Shown here: in pieces, positions 33,490-44,316 of the stretch
How positions within the stretch are numbered: the stretch's first letter is position 1
Layout of the letters: every line of letters begins with the position of its first letter
Source: Simmondsia chinensis
Lineage: Eukaryota > Streptophyta > Magnoliopsida > Caryophyllales > Simmondsiaceae
Direction: 5' to 3'
Assembly (NCBI GenBank): GCA_018398585.1
Contig: JAGTTD010000001.1
Coordinates: 27,287,438 to 27,351,437, forward strand
DNA: 64,000 bases
The notes under the pieces: model-generated
Database searches by the model: none
The model's input: the letters and a program-made list of their open reading frames with translations, nothing else
What the model was told of the DNA's origin: nothing
Made by a program: the position numbers and the translations under genes

Positions 33490-34480
33490 AAATAAAATAG
33501 TATTAATGAAAAATGACAATAATTCAAACCAGCTAGACATAGCTTAAGGCATAATGGATGCGTTAGATGCACCTACTGATAGGAATGAGAATGTTCCAGG
33601 TACTGGAAAGCTTAGGTGTGGTGGGAGGATTGTCAGGACACCTAACAGGTTCATAGCGGGAGCCTTAGTGATTGACCGTGGCATTGAATCTGATCCTTTT
33701 AGCCACCATGAAGCAATTAAGTCTTACAGTTTTGAGCAATTGGTTAAACGAACCATGTGTGTACAAATGATATTAAGAGAAAGTAGTGACTTTCTTAGTA
33801 TTGTATGTCACCAATATACTACTCATTAAGAATGATGTCGGGGTGTCATTAGCTATAAAGACTTGGTTGTCATGATAGCTCAATATGAAAGACATAGGAG
33901 AAGCCAACTCTACTCTTAGGATTAAGCTTCTGTGAGGTCAAAAGAGTAGGATGTTGGGCCTTTCCTTAGCCACTTATATTGACATGACGTTGTCAAGGTA
34001 TAGCATGGAGTCCCTCGCTTTTTTGTGTAGTGTTCTAGAACACCTCAAGAGGAGGAGCAATTGAGGAATATTTCATATGCTTTGGCAATGGGAGCCTCAG
34101 GTATGCCATGTTGTGCACGAGACTTGATGTCTGCTATGCTATGGTATAGTAAACAGGTGTTAGTCTAACATGGGTCTAATGAAGTAGGTAGCAGTGAAGT
34201 GTTTTCTCAAGTTCTTAAGAAGAACTAGATAACCTATGCTGATCTTTTAAAGTGACGAGCTGGTTCCAATTGGCTATACTGATTTAAGAGTTCCAGTCAG
34301 ATTAAAATGATAGACATTCGACGTTTAAGCATGTCTTTACCCTTGGAGTGGGAGCCATTAGTAAGAGGAATATCAAGCAGTACTGTATTGCTGACTTCAC
34401 AATAAAGTAATTGTGCTCACTAAGGGTTAGGCTCAATAGACTTTTTGGTTCAAACTTAAAAGGAGTGAGTATGGACTTTG
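33490..34480 (+). pseudogene. Copia-D linker and deleted reverse transcriptase
   Basis: Starts with the integrase-RT linker (33554-33829: GRIVRTPNRFIAG, DRGIESDPF). At CATGAAGCAATTAA (33707-33720) it jumps into the RT thumb region (KSYSFEQLVKR). Fingers and most of the palm are absent, as in C. The remaining C-terminal part includes LSLATYIDM and MLWQWEPQVCHVVHE-type remnants near 33960-34150. DNA similarity to K 62301-62760 runs on to the PPT. Confidence 0.8.
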
Positions 34481-34497
34481 TCATAAATTGGATTTAG

Positions 34498-34511
34498 GAC
34501 AAGTGGGAGAT
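34498..34511 (+). promoter_or_regulatory. Copia-D polypurine tract
   Basis: GACAAGTGGGAGAT directly before the 3' LTR. The K tract is the same in form (minus strand 62283-62300). Confidence 0.85.
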
Positions 34512-36806
34512 TGTTAGGAACAGTGTCCTGAAATTCAGATTTATTCTGGATATATTATTTTAATAAATAAATAAAGTTGAAGTTTCAGTTGTTTCCCAGT
34601 TAAATTTGTGTATGTGAGCATTTATACTGCATGTTATTTTCTTTTAGGAGACATCCATGAGATGGGTGTAGTCCTCAGACTAAAATTTACATGTTTGTTC
34701 TAAGTGGTTTATGAGACTAAGCCACAGATAGACATAGAGCAAATGGTATAGATTGTTGTTTGAAAGACTCGTAGTCGAAGACAAGTTTGGACCACTTGAT
34801 TGTTATGACTATAACGTGACACTTTAGATGACTTGTCTTGGTCATGTGGATGGAGATCAAAAAGTGTTGGGTTAGTGTGTTTAATAAGATTGACACACTG
34901 AGTTGGACCATGCGGGTTACTTATTTCTAGACTACTATCGGAGATGAGTGATTCACGTTGTACTGTTTGAACGACGACTCTAAATCATGAGGGTATTCTG
35001 GACTTGTGCATGAAGCGTTAGTTACTTTGGTGTACTATAAGTAAGGTCTAAACGAATGACTGAAATCTCACGTACACTAGGTAGCGGCGTGAAGTGTGAC
35101 AAGGATCAGGTATTCAATCGGAATCTAAAGTCTCTTATGAGATACAGATGTCCCCTTAGTTGATTCAAAAATATTTGAATAGTTCGGAAACTTTGGCTAA
35201 AGTATTCCAAGTGTTTGACATTTGGAATTTATACTGTGAATATGTTCAAGTATAAATGAATTATTCAGTGAAGGGCGAGTCGGTAACCAATGGAGAAGTT
35301 GTGACAAGGATAATGGTAGTGGTTATATTTATCCTTTATCATGGACATCTAGTGGAGGGGTTGTTGTAAGCAATACAGTCTATTTGGGAGATATCGAATA
35401 AATAATTTAAGTCTGGAGTGCAGTGAGATTTATTTAGTGGAATTAAGTCTCATTAAGTGGCAATTAAATTATTTTATGAGATGGTAATTTGTCCCTAATG
35501 TCTCTGGACAGGCCTCTGTATTTATTGCCATTGGAAAAATATTAAAAAATTCATGAGATGAATTATTTATCCACGAAATGGGTAAAGTTAATTTTGCCAA
35601 ACATTATTCATGGGATGAATAAAATTAAAAATTATAAAATAAAATAATTTTTGAAAATTAAAATTCATAAGATGAATTTTTACATGTGGGAAACAAAGGG
35701 TAAAAAAGCAAAAATCAAAGCACAGTTGCAATCCGTGCACGTTGAATTAGACGAACCAGCGCACGACACGTGTCGCGCTCTGGGACGTCTCCCGGGCTCA
35801 ATCCGTGCCTTCAGGCACGAACCAACCAGAGTGTGCCACCTAGCACACTCTTGTGAAGGGAGAAGGGGTGGGGGCGCAGACCAATCATATAGCGACATGT
35901 GTCAAGATTTTTGAAAATAAAAAATAGGCGACTTAAATTGTAGCAAAAACGCTGCATTTGTGCCTTGTTTGTACATTAAATGTTGCATTTAGTTTTATAC
36001 CTAATTTCAACATGCACGTCCCACATCGCTGAATATATTATTTTTCGCTCCGGTACACTAATATAAATAGAGGTGCTTATTTCGAGGTTTGGCATTCAGT
36101 TTTGAAACAAATTTTAGGGTTTTTGGAAATAGTTTCGGAGGCCCGATTGCAGAGAAAAATTTTTGTTGAGATTTTTCTTTCCTCAGTTTAATATTTTTTG
36201 GAGCCCACCCTCCAGGCAGCTAGAGGTCATTGTGTAGAAGATCGCCGGGTCTCGATTTTTCTTGGTATTCTTTATTGTTGGAGCAATTCCTGGTATGTTC
36301 TTCTTTCCTTCATCTTTTAGTATCACTTTTCTATTTATTTATAGTATTCGTTATTGTGCCTGTTTAAGTTTATGTATTGTTATGAATGTATTAGATTAAA
36401 AGGCCTGTAGATCTAAATTAAGAATTTAGATCTGTTGATTTAAATTATGAATTTAAGTCAGTAGATTTAAAATTAGGAATTTTGAATCGACCCTATGTTT
36501 AGAGTTAGGAATTCTAAACCTGTTCCGCTGCGTTAACTTTATAAAACTAGGGAGAATTTATGAAATTCATCCCAACAACCGGTATTAGGGCAAAGGGTTT
36601 ATAGAGATAAACCTATTCCTGGGAACTCTGGCATGTGAGGTGTCACGAAGCGTGACTCTCCAACCTGGGGCTTAGGTAGAGAGAAGAGTCTCCTACTCTA
36701 AGTGCTCGAATAGGTGCCTATTGTTGTGACCATAGTTGAGAAATGTTAACCCAATAATCGGCATCAGAGTTTATTTTTCCAACAAAATTCATATCTTTTC
36801 CCCACA
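34512..36806 (+). repeat. Copia-D 3' LTR (2295 bp)
   Basis: Pairs with 28107-30383 along its full length and ends CTTTTCCCCACA before the AAGCC duplication. Same TATA box (36062-36070), triloop hairpins and relic PBS sites (near 36578 and 36755). The frames at 34717-34911 and 35651-35914 are LTR sequence. Confidence 0.92.
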
Positions 36807-36811
36807 AAGCC

Positions 36812-37510
36812 AATGAATGATGCAGAAGATAGCATTAGTAGATCCAGTTGAGTTTGGTGCGGAAAGAAGGAAAGCTGTGGTCGAAGAATGGTCTCAAGGA
36901 TTTGAGTGTGAGATTGGGACAACAAACTCATCTATTACTGCAGAGCGAAGTGTTTGGTTAGGAAATGTTTGCAAATTCCCGGCGATTGATCAATATGCTA
37001 TAGAGCGGATTTCAGATTTGGTGGGAAAATGATTTGTGGGTCAGTAGTTGTTACAGTATGGATGGTGGGTTGGATAATAACTGCAAGTTCCTGTGAACTG
37101 GATCACCTTGCTCCCCAATTCCTCATGCCCTCGGGCTTCATTTAAGCTATTAGTCTTGATGCTACTAAGGTCAACAAGAGAAATGCAACTTTTCTTAGTT
37201 AGAAAGACATGAAGAAGAAGATGGAGAATGATAGGTAAGCTTGGGAGACTTGTCAAGGGTCTTAGAGCATTCATCTCTTGATCAAAAGCAATGGGGATTT
37301 CATAGTGCAAAACTGAAGTATGAGCTAGTGATTGAATGCTAGTTGATCCTCCAGCGGTTACTGGTGTGAAGTTCTTATAATTAATTCAAGATGCAAGTTT
37401 TTGAAGTGTAAATACAAATCCAATAAGAGCCTTGAAGCTGCATAGCCAGAACCAATGGGAGGTTTTTTGAAGCTACAACTTCTCTGCTAAGATTCTTGAG
37501 GCAAGAATCT
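36812..37510 (+). other. Gypsy E 3' internal region
   Basis: Continues E after copia-D. A 71-codon frame at 36817-37032 (VEFGAERRKAVVEEWSQGF, YAIERISDLVGK) has no recognised family; it may be the end of the unknown E protein or a separate piece. The rest (37033-37510) has no gene. Confidence 0.45.
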
Positions 37511-37525
37511 TTAAGGGGGGATTAT
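37511..37525 (+). promoter_or_regulatory. Gypsy E polypurine tract
   Basis: TTAAGGGGGGATTAT immediately before the 3' LTR. Compare TAGGAGGGGATAT in F. Confidence 0.8.
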
Positions 37526-37970
37526 TATCATGATCGGGAAATATTAGAGTCAGGGGGGTATTAAGTCATTAGTAATAAACAAGGAGCGCAATTCAATTGT
37601 ATTAGTCTCTTGGGTGGTTTTATCCGAGATTTAACCATCTTAGCTCCTTAGTAGTATTGATCATGTATAAGCAAGAATGTCGGTTGGTAGTTGGAGGGGA
37701 AGCTAGTTAATGGTGGTTAATGTTTGTCGAGGTGCAATGTATTATTAGATATTTTCTCCTTTAGCCGACTTAAGCTAGGAATAGTATAAGTAGGTGAATC
37801 TCTTTATTGTAAGATTCATTAAATGATATTGATCCTAATTCTCTTTTTCAACCCTAATTCTCTCTACTTCTCATCTCTATTCTCTCTGTTTCTCATCTTA
37901 ATTTCACTTCTTCTTTATCTCATATTCTCTCTCATAGGTTATGATCAAAGATAGATCTTGAACCATAACA
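37526..37970 (+). repeat. Gypsy E 3' LTR (445 bp)
   Basis: Starts TATCATGATCGGG (TG changed to TA) and ends GAACCATAACA. Pairs with 25071-25510. It is followed by GAAAC, the partner of GAATC at the other end. Confidence 0.85.
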
Positions 37971-37975
37971 GAAAC

Positions 37976-38030
37976 GAATAATCCGTGCACAAGTTCATAT
38001 TGTTTCCTGGATTTAGAGTTATCGTCGTAC
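37976..38030 (-). repeat. Copia-B 5' LTR, continuation and truncation
   Basis: AATCCGTGCACAAGTTC and onward matches 2210-2265 in the 3' LTR. The match ends near 38030, so about 430 bp of LTR is missing. Confidence 0.7.
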
Positions 38031-38242
38031 AAGTAGCTCGAGAAGGCACTATCTGACATTTAATTTTCCTTCATTCCCGCATGTCTTTATATATGATAGT
38101 TAGGCTTCGCTTCAGTGTTTACTCCTTGCTCTTTTTTTATTGCAATCAAGCACTTTGTCACTTGCTCTCAGCTTTCATGCAATTTCTTTTTTTTTTTTTT
38201 TGCTGATTTCCTTAACGCTTTTCTTCTCGAGCTTTAAATCCT
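38031..38242. other. Unassigned sequence with a T run
   Basis: No gene. T-rich stretch at about 38187-38203, which is poly-A on the minus strand, the strand of the LINE remnant beside it. It may be a LINE tail or a chance run. Confidence 0.35.
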
Positions 38243-38667
38243 TCAGGCCATCAGTAACGCAGTCCTAAAAGTCATCCATAAATCCATGCCATCCCTCCTA
38301 GCCACCTCATCGATCAGAAGGACCAAGAATAGCATTGAAATCTCCAAGAAGAATCTAAGGTGCTCCCTGAAGACCAGTGCCGACAACTCCCATATATTCC
38401 CAATGCTTCCTACGAGGACTTGGCTTGTTAAAGCCATAAACAGAAATGGGGTAGAAAACAATTACCTTGGGTAAGTAAGAGATAAAACACGTAAGATATT
38501 GATCCCCTCCACAAACTAGAGGGAGTCGATGAACACCTGGATCCCATGCAACAATGATACGGCACCAAGAGGAACAAAATCCGCTATACAAAGGCTGCCA
38601 CCCATCAGCACAATGTGCAATCACAGACTCAAATTCACTAGGCATGGTTTTAGATGTCACATGGATT
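38243..38667 (-). pseudogene. LINE (L1-type) endonuclease fragment
   Basis: Two overlapping minus-strand frames read as the N-terminal endonuclease of plant L1-type ORF2. The first has SWCRIIVAWDPGVHRL and VYGFNKPSPRRKHWEYM, the usual V-Y-(A/G) and R-x-x-L/H-W-E phrase. A frameshift then leads to DEVARRDGMDLWMTFRTAL, the sequence after the GDFN box. The GDFN box itself is degraded. No RT domain is present, so this is a short 5'-part fragment. Confidence 0.7.
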
Positions 38668-39480
38668 ATCTCAATAGCACTACTTAATTCCTTTCTCACT
38701 CTTAATTTAGTGTTAATTTATATAAAAGATGTGCTCTAGGTTGTGTACAACCGCTCATAAAAACTTGTTATACTATGGTTTAAGCTACAAGCATGAGATG
38801 AATCGCAAGTATACTAGAAATTTAGCCAAGGCTACGAGCACATAAACAAAAAACCAATCTCAATAAATAATTCCCCATATGGGTGCAAAAAGAGCATATC
38901 ATGTCATTATCAAAGATAAAATATAAATCTAGACCGCTACCCTTCCTTCACTCATAAATAAGCAGTCTACTCTTCCATAGGAGTTTTAAAATACAAAATC
39001 AAAAGAGAAAAGTAAAGAAAAACTCATGGATGAAGACTCCTTCAATTGGTGTGGACTTAACTCTCGCTTTAATCCTCGGTACTCCGACCATTTGCGCTCT
39101 GACTTTCAAGAAAATGCTGGTTTCCCTTGGTGGCTTGGGGAAGGAGGAGAAGAGAAAATATGCAAAAGGGACAAAAATTAGGTCCCCCTTATCCTATTAA
39201 TATAGGCATTGTGCCCAGCCAATCGATCGATCGGTGACCAAGAGAACGTGTTCTATTGCCGATCGCCGCAGCTGATTGATCGGAAGCCCAAAAGTACATG
39301 ATACAAAAATCAAATCTTGTTCCAATGGGGTTGTTTCACGCTTGGTTGGGTTTCTCAACGTAGTCTTCAAATTAGTCCATTTTACCTTGTTCATCACCTC
39401 TTTTCAATAGGTCCTTGCTTCGACGCCTACCAAGCTTGAATGCACTCAAATTATGCCTTGCCATGCTGAAATATCCTATG
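38668..39480 (-). repeat. Old LTR remnant (M-right)
   Basis: Its first 200 bp match 555-774 in direct orientation. On the minus strand it reads like a gypsy LTR: a TATA-like CTATATTAATAGG near 39197-39209, then CT-rich transcribed leader, then the shared block. The 5' ends of similar LTRs and their PBS are not visible. The plus-strand frames here are not supported. Confidence 0.45.
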
Positions 39481-40510
39481 CAAGTACTGTTAGAGAAATA
39501 AGGTGAATGAGTGATCAAAATATAACTCTTTATAATGAACTTGATCTTGAGATTATAAAATGATGAATAAAATGACTTTAAACAAAATAACATAAGGGAA
39601 AGAATTGACCAAAGAAATTGTTCTGTTGTGGAGAATCCACTTCCCTGACTCATTCATGCCCCCACAGAGGTACAATAGAATGAACGGCACTCCAACCCTA
39701 GGGTTAACACGGCACTTACATCAGCAGTGTACTCCGAGGAGATGGGTTAGAGTACGCCCCAACTTTCTCAATAATGGAGGAAAGAATTATTTCGAGAGAG
39801 AAAGACAACCGGGAAGAAGGAGAAGCATTTATGTTTTAATTATGTGTTTAACAAAACCCTAAGGTAAGGTATTTATAGAGAAAAATCCTTGCACGTTAAG
39901 GAAAATATCATGGCTTGGAATTCGCCTCAAATAAGGAAAGTGGCGAATATGGGATATCCAAAAATCTAGGTAGTTATGGGGAAAACAGCTACGAAAAGAA
40001 CGGGAATCGACGTAGTCAAAATGTGTACAAGAGCCTGAGCTTGTAGCCTTGAGTTGAGACTAGACACTGCTTGCTCTATTTTGTTTCATGTGATGTGTGC
40101 GTGGTTGCCATAAATGTGAAAATAAAGCAAACGTGCAAAGGAGACTCACCGCGACTAGGGAGTGAGTCTAATTATGAACTGCACATCTTTGACCTCTACC
40201 ACTCACCATTTTTGGAGAAAACATTGTGATATGTTGGTATATCTGATTTCAGTTATACCATGAGTTCTGCTTGCGCTTCAGTTAAGAAGACTTTATTTAA
40301 GTATTTTTGTGGATTTTAAATATTTTTATGAAAGAAAATTTAAAGATATGGATCTAACTCAAGTGGCAGTAACAGTGACGAAGTTGAGCCCACAAACACC
40401 TTTCCTTGTATACTTAAAAGTCAAGAATTAGGGTGGAGACAAAACCAAGAGCTCAGCAGTCTACTTACAAGCATAAGTCAATTAGGTTTTTCAGCTTCGC
40501 ACCCTTGACT
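39481..40510. other. Unassigned, with a possible minus-strand LTR promoter
   Basis: No supported gene. On the minus strand CTATAAATACC at 39868-39878 lies about 80 bp after a GGCGAATTCCAAGCCATG stretch and is followed by CT-rich sequence. This is the look of an LTR U3/R region and could be the 3' LTR of element L, but no partner copy or PPT is present. Confidence 0.35.
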
Positions 40511-40540
40511 TATAATAACTCGAAGACATTTAGGTCTGAC

Positions 40541-41527
40541 AAAATTAAGGATGTCCACAAGACTGCTTTCCGAACTCACCATGGGCATTATGAGTTGGTG
40601 GGGAAGCCATTTGGATTAACAAATGCTCTAGCTACATTCCAAGCCTTTGATGAATTTAGTTTTCAAGCCCCTTTTGAGGAAGTTTGTCTTGGTTTTCTTT
40701 GATGACATATTGGTATATAGTCCCTCACTTCAAGCACATAGGACCATATGAGACAAGTATTTGATCTGATGAGGCAGCACAAGTTATTTGCCAAGCTCTC
40801 CAAGTGTACCTTTGCCAAGAGCAAGGTTCAATATCCGGGCCACATTATCTCTTCGGAAGGTGTGGCTACTGACCCAGCTAAGGTTGAGGCGATGAAACAT
40901 TGGCCAATATCCGTTTCTCTTAAGCAATTGAGGGGATTCTTGTGTTTGACAGGTTATTACAAGAAGTTTATTGCTGGATATGATATGATTGCTAAGCCTC
41001 TTACATATTTACTCAAGAAGGATGCCTTTCAGTGGTCAAAGAAAGCTTAAGAAGCATTTTATTGTTTGAAGATAGCAATGTGTTCAGCCCCTGTGCTTGT
41101 CATGCCTGATTTTAATGTTCCTTTCACCTTGGAGATTGATGCTAGTGGCACCGATGTGGGAGCTATTTTTTCACAAAGGGGCAGGCCAATAGATTTTTTG
41201 AGCCAAGGTCTGAGTCCCAAGTATTTGGGATTATCCATTTATGAGAAAGAGTATTTGGCAATTCTATTGGCAGTTAAGAAGTGGAGGCACTACTTGGATG
41301 GACATCACTTTGTTATAAGACCAAATCATCAAAGTTCGAAGTACTTATTGGAGGCGAAAATCACTACAAGAGTGCAGCATAAAGGCCTTATGAAGATGTT
41401 GGCCCTTGAATATTCGATTGAGTATTTCAGAGGCAAGGAAAACTTAGCTGCAGATGCTTTGTCATGCAAGTTTGAGGGGGTTGAACATGCTTCTTGTTCT
41501 GCTATCGCCGTGGTTCTACCCTCATGA
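40541..41527 (+). pseudogene. F reverse transcriptase (palm) and RNase H
   Basis: Blocks in order: 40541-40702 ([16 protein letters not shown], the RT palm), then a frameshift, with FFDDILVYS read in the shifted frame near 40692. Block 40748-41050 holds the thumb and connection ([32 protein letters not shown]). Block 41066-41527 is RNase H (EIDASGTDVGAIFSQ, YEKEYLAILLAVKKWRHYL, NLAADALS). The stop at 41048 (TAA) sits where G has a CAG codon. Catalytic Asp pairs of RT and the first RNase H Asp are intact. Sequence is close to G and H. Confidence 0.85.
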
Positions 41528-42975
41528 ATGGAAGAGGTGCACAAGTCTTATGATGGTGATTCCCTTACTCAAGAGTGTATCACAGCATTTACCATTAAGA
41601 ATAGCTCTTCTGGAGATGAGTATGATGTGTTTGTGGCTCATGAAATTGTGAGAATCAAAAGGAAATTGTACAGTGGCTTGGTGACTGATTTGAGGAGACA
41701 AATAATTACAGCTTCACATGGGTCAACCTGGGGAGGACACTCTGGAATTAAAGGGACATACCAAAGGTTAAGACAGTATTTCCATTGGCACGGTATGATG
41801 AAGGATGCTGTGGATTTTGTTCAGGCCTATGATGTTTGTCAGCGTACTAAGTCCAATCATATGCACTACCAGAAGTTACTGCAGCCCTTACCTATCCCTG
41901 ATAGAGAATGACAGCACATAAGCATGGATTTTATTGAGGGGTTGCTTAAGCTTGAAGGCAAGGAAGTGATTTGGGTACTTGTGGAAAGATTTACCAAGTT
42001 TAGGCATTTCTTGGCTTTGAGTCATCCAATTTCAGCTAAAAAACTAGCAAAATTATTCTTGGATAACATCTACAAGCTCCATGGTTTGCCTCAATCCATC
42101 ATATCTGATCGAGATAGGTTGTTCACTAGCAATTTTTGGCGTGAGCTTTTCTTGCTGTTGGGTTCTTCTTTAGCCATGAGCTCTTCAAATCACCCACAAA
42201 TTGATGGGCAGACTGAAAGGGTGAACCAATGATTGGAGCAGTATTTGAGGAGCATGACTTTTAGTTATTTAAAGTAGTGGAATAGATGGTTAGCTTTGGC
42301 CGAGTTCTGGTACAATTCACACTCTCATGCTGCATTGGGGACCACTCTTTTCAAGGCTCTTTATGGTTATGATTCTCCATCTCCCATGCTAATACAGGGT
42401 GTTTCCTCTTCTGTGAGTGAAGTTAATGATCCGTTGATGCAGAGGAAAGAATTGGTACAGCAGCTGAAGGATAATCTATAACTGGGCCAAGCTAGGATGA
42501 AGTTCTTCGCTGATAAGAAAAGAAGAGATAAGTCCTTCCACATTGGAGATTTTGTTAATTGAAATTGCAGCCTTATAGACAGACTAGTGTTGCAGTACGA
42601 AAAAATGTGAAGCTTAGTGCTCGTTTCTTTGGTCCATACAAGCTTTTGGAGAATACTGGACAAGTTGCATACAGATTGGAGTTACCACCCAACTCATATG
42701 TGCATCCTGTTTTCCATGTGTCCTTGTTGAAGCAACATATAGTAGAAAGCAGGATCAGCGCAAAGGTTGCACTAGGATTTACTTCAGATGGGGAGCTTAA
42801 GCAGGAGCCTGCGGCTATTCTTAGATCTAGAGAAGTTCAGAAGCAGAGCAGATCAGTTGAAGAAGTGTTGGTGCTGCGGACGAACTTGTGTCACGAAGCG
42901 GCTACTTGGGAGAATTTGAACTTTGTGAGGAGCCAATTTCCTTTGTTTCATTCTTTAGTCAGGAATGGTATTTAG
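41528..42975 (+). pseudogene. F integrase with degenerate chromodomain
   Basis: Blocks 41528-41911, 41924-42232, 42296-42481 and 42559-42975. Zinc domain: H...H (ASHGSTWGGHSG) then C at QAYDVCQRTK, with the first Cys changed (CxxC reads YDVC). Core: Asp (SMDFIEG), Asp (SDRDRLF), Glu (DGQTERVNQ). The stop at 41909-41911 (TGA) replaces an expected Trp, and the TGA at 42231 a further residue. The C-terminus carries LPPNSYVHPVFHVSLLKQH and then EPAAILRSREVQ ... AATWENLNFVRSQFP. This is a worn chromodomain, the module that targets chromoviruses to chromatin. Confidence 0.85.
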
Positions 42976-43279
42976 GAGGGGATATTGTCATGATACAAAT
43001 TTAGAGGTGGTCATTGTAGTGGCAATCCATGTGTTGTTTTCAAATAAGTAGTATGGTGGAAAAGAGCTTGTAATTGCCTTGAGTTAGTTAAGTGGTCCAA
43101 TTGACTTAAGTGATTCATGGTATAAAGTGTTTAGCTTGTATTGCAAGTTCTTCATTGATGAATGATAAGATTGAATTCCTCTTTTCTGAACCCTAATTCT
43201 CTCTAATTCTCCCCTCATCTCCACTCTAATTCTTCACCTATCTCATGTTATGATTCAAGATTGATCTTTAATCATAACA
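42973..43279 (+). repeat. F polypurine tract and 3' LTR
   Basis: PPT TAGGAGGGGATAT at 42973-42985, then a 294-bp LTR at 42986-43279 starting TGTCATGATAC and ending AATCATAACA. TATA-like GGTATAAAG near 43119-43127. No 5' partner is present in the window; G and H LTRs are relatives. Confidence 0.8.
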
Positions 43280-43900
43280 TATGTTAAATCAAAAGGAGTT
43301 CCCAGTGGCATCCCTTTTAGAGGCTGTAGGTCCATGGACATCCAACAGCAAATCATGCCACTTTTTGGGATTGTCCTCAATCATCTTCTCAAAGTTGGCT
43401 TTTAGAATCTTATTAGTAGAATCCACCAGGCCATTAGCTTGAGCATAATAGGGTGTTGAGTTCAATATTTCTATATTAAAACTCTTGGTAAACTCCTTCA
43501 CCTTAGCTCCGTTAAACACTCTAACTTGATCTACTATGATATATTCTTTGATAAAATCAATCACATCTTGCTGATTGGTCTTCCTATATAGTTTAGCCTC
43601 CATCCATTTTGTGAAGTAAACAGTGGCCAGGAGCGTGTAAGAATGTTGCTTACTTAAAGGGGGTTAATCTCCCTTATGATATCCAATGCCCCGCCCCTAA
43701 ACGCCCATGGCTTAATCATGGCATGCATCTCAGCAGCAGGGACCCTTAGCACATGTACATGTCTCTGGCATGTTGTTCATCCCTTAGCATATTTTATGCA
43801 ATCTTCCATCATGGATGGAAAATAGTAGCCATAACACCTGATGAGCCGATGCATTTTATTGCCAACTAGATGGGATCCACAGATACTTTCATTGGTTCAT
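43280..43900 (-). pseudogene. L integrase fragment
   Basis: The open block 43289-43603 holds the catalytic-core second half: STPYYAQANGLVDSTNKIL with the Glu position changed to Asp (usual GQ-x-E reads GLVD). The frame then shifts to GTPFDLTY at 43280-43305, the usual TG-x-TPF-x-L-x-Y motif. Upstream, at about 43700-43810, worn zinc-domain traces (CQRHVHVLRVPAAEMH) can be read. F interrupts the gene at 43279. Confidence 0.7.
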
Positions 43901-44316
43901 ACCATTACTAGCATTGCTTCATCCAAGTCAAGGCACTTGAGAAGCACTCCACTAGCATTCCTTTCCTATAACTCCCCAGACTCATTATCTAAGTCGTATA
44001 TGTGAGCTCTCATTTTTATCTTTCTGTCGTTAATGTAATTTTGAGGGTTATTGAAGTAATCCATCAAAGGCTTCCTCTAGTCACTTTGTTGACTTAGGAT
44101 AGTCTAATGTGCTTTGTACTCCAAACATTCATTTAGCGCACCTTTGAAGGACTCGGTATATTTGATCTCATGGTCTAAAACCTTAGTCTTAATGACCATA
44201 GTATCTTCACACCAAGTTCAAGGTAATTTATACCCCAATGCCAACTGAGCCAAGTCATTGGCTGATTTATTTTGCTCTCTAGGGATGTGCTTGAACTGTA
44301 CCTCATTGAATTTACT

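Larger units (their letters stand above)
28107..36806 (+). mobile_element. Copia-D: youngest-looking long-LTR copia, RT-deleted
   Basis: Plus-strand Ty1/copia with a perfect target duplication AAGCC at 28102-28106 and 36807-36811. LTRs 28107-30383 and 34512-36806, PBS 30384-30400 and PPT 34498-34511. The 4.1-kb interior holds an AT-rich leader, hairpin array, conserved module, decayed gag knuckle/protease, integrase and a reverse transcriptase with the same deletion as copia-C. It is non-autonomous. It lies inside gypsy E, itself inside copia-B, so B is older than E and E older than D. Confidence 0.92.
25071..37970 (+). mobile_element. Gypsy E: non-autonomous element with gag and an unknown frame
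   Basis: Plus-strand element with 440- and 445-bp LTRs (25071-25510, 37526-37970), a tRNA-Met-type PBS and a G-rich PPT. Flanks GAATC (25066-25070) and GAAAC (37971-37975) are a target duplication with one change. Without copia-D (28107-36806) the internal part is only about 3.3 kb. It holds a gag remnant, an unrecognised reading frame of about 310 codons and a short 3' region. No protease, RT or integrase motif is present on either strand. LTR ends and PBS resemble those of chromoviruses F, G and H, plausible helpers. Confidence 0.82.
775..38030 (-). mobile_element. Copia-B: old Ty1/copia element hosting the left nest
   Basis: Minus-strand Ty1/copia element. The 3' LTR is 775-2693 and the PPT is 2694-2712. 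Pol remnants are 2713-4587 and 10630-11640, leader modules are 11640-12493, and a hairpin-rich leader is 21239-22230. The PBS is 22231-22248, and the 5' LTR is 22249-25070 plus 37976-38030. Insertions A, C, a PIF/Harbinger-like element and E (itself holding D) interrupt it. The 5' LTR is missing roughly its first 0.4 kb at the 38030 end, so no target-site duplication can be read. It is older than every element inside it. Confidence 0.8.
40511..43279 (+). mobile_element. Gypsy F: chromovirus, 5'-truncated
   Basis: Plus-strand Ty3/gypsy chromovirus. It starts inside RT at about 40.51-40.54 kb; 5' LTR, gag, protease and RT fingers are missing. RT palm, RNase H, integrase, chromodomain, PPT and 3' LTR follow. 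Its 3' end (43279) abuts the integrase of element L, whose codons resume at 43280, so F appears inserted there. The matching upstream L flank is not found, so part of both was deleted. Confidence 0.8.

Noticed and set aside
39220..39295. GATC-rich inverted repeat as a replication or regulatory site
   Set aside because: Short overlapping ATCGATCGATCG phrases form trivial palindromes, with no second copy and no supporting context.
40511..43279. Endogenous plant pararetrovirus (caulimovirus-type RT)
   Set aside because: The RT is followed by integrase, chromodomain, PPT and an LTR with TG...CA ends. No movement or coat protein motif is present.
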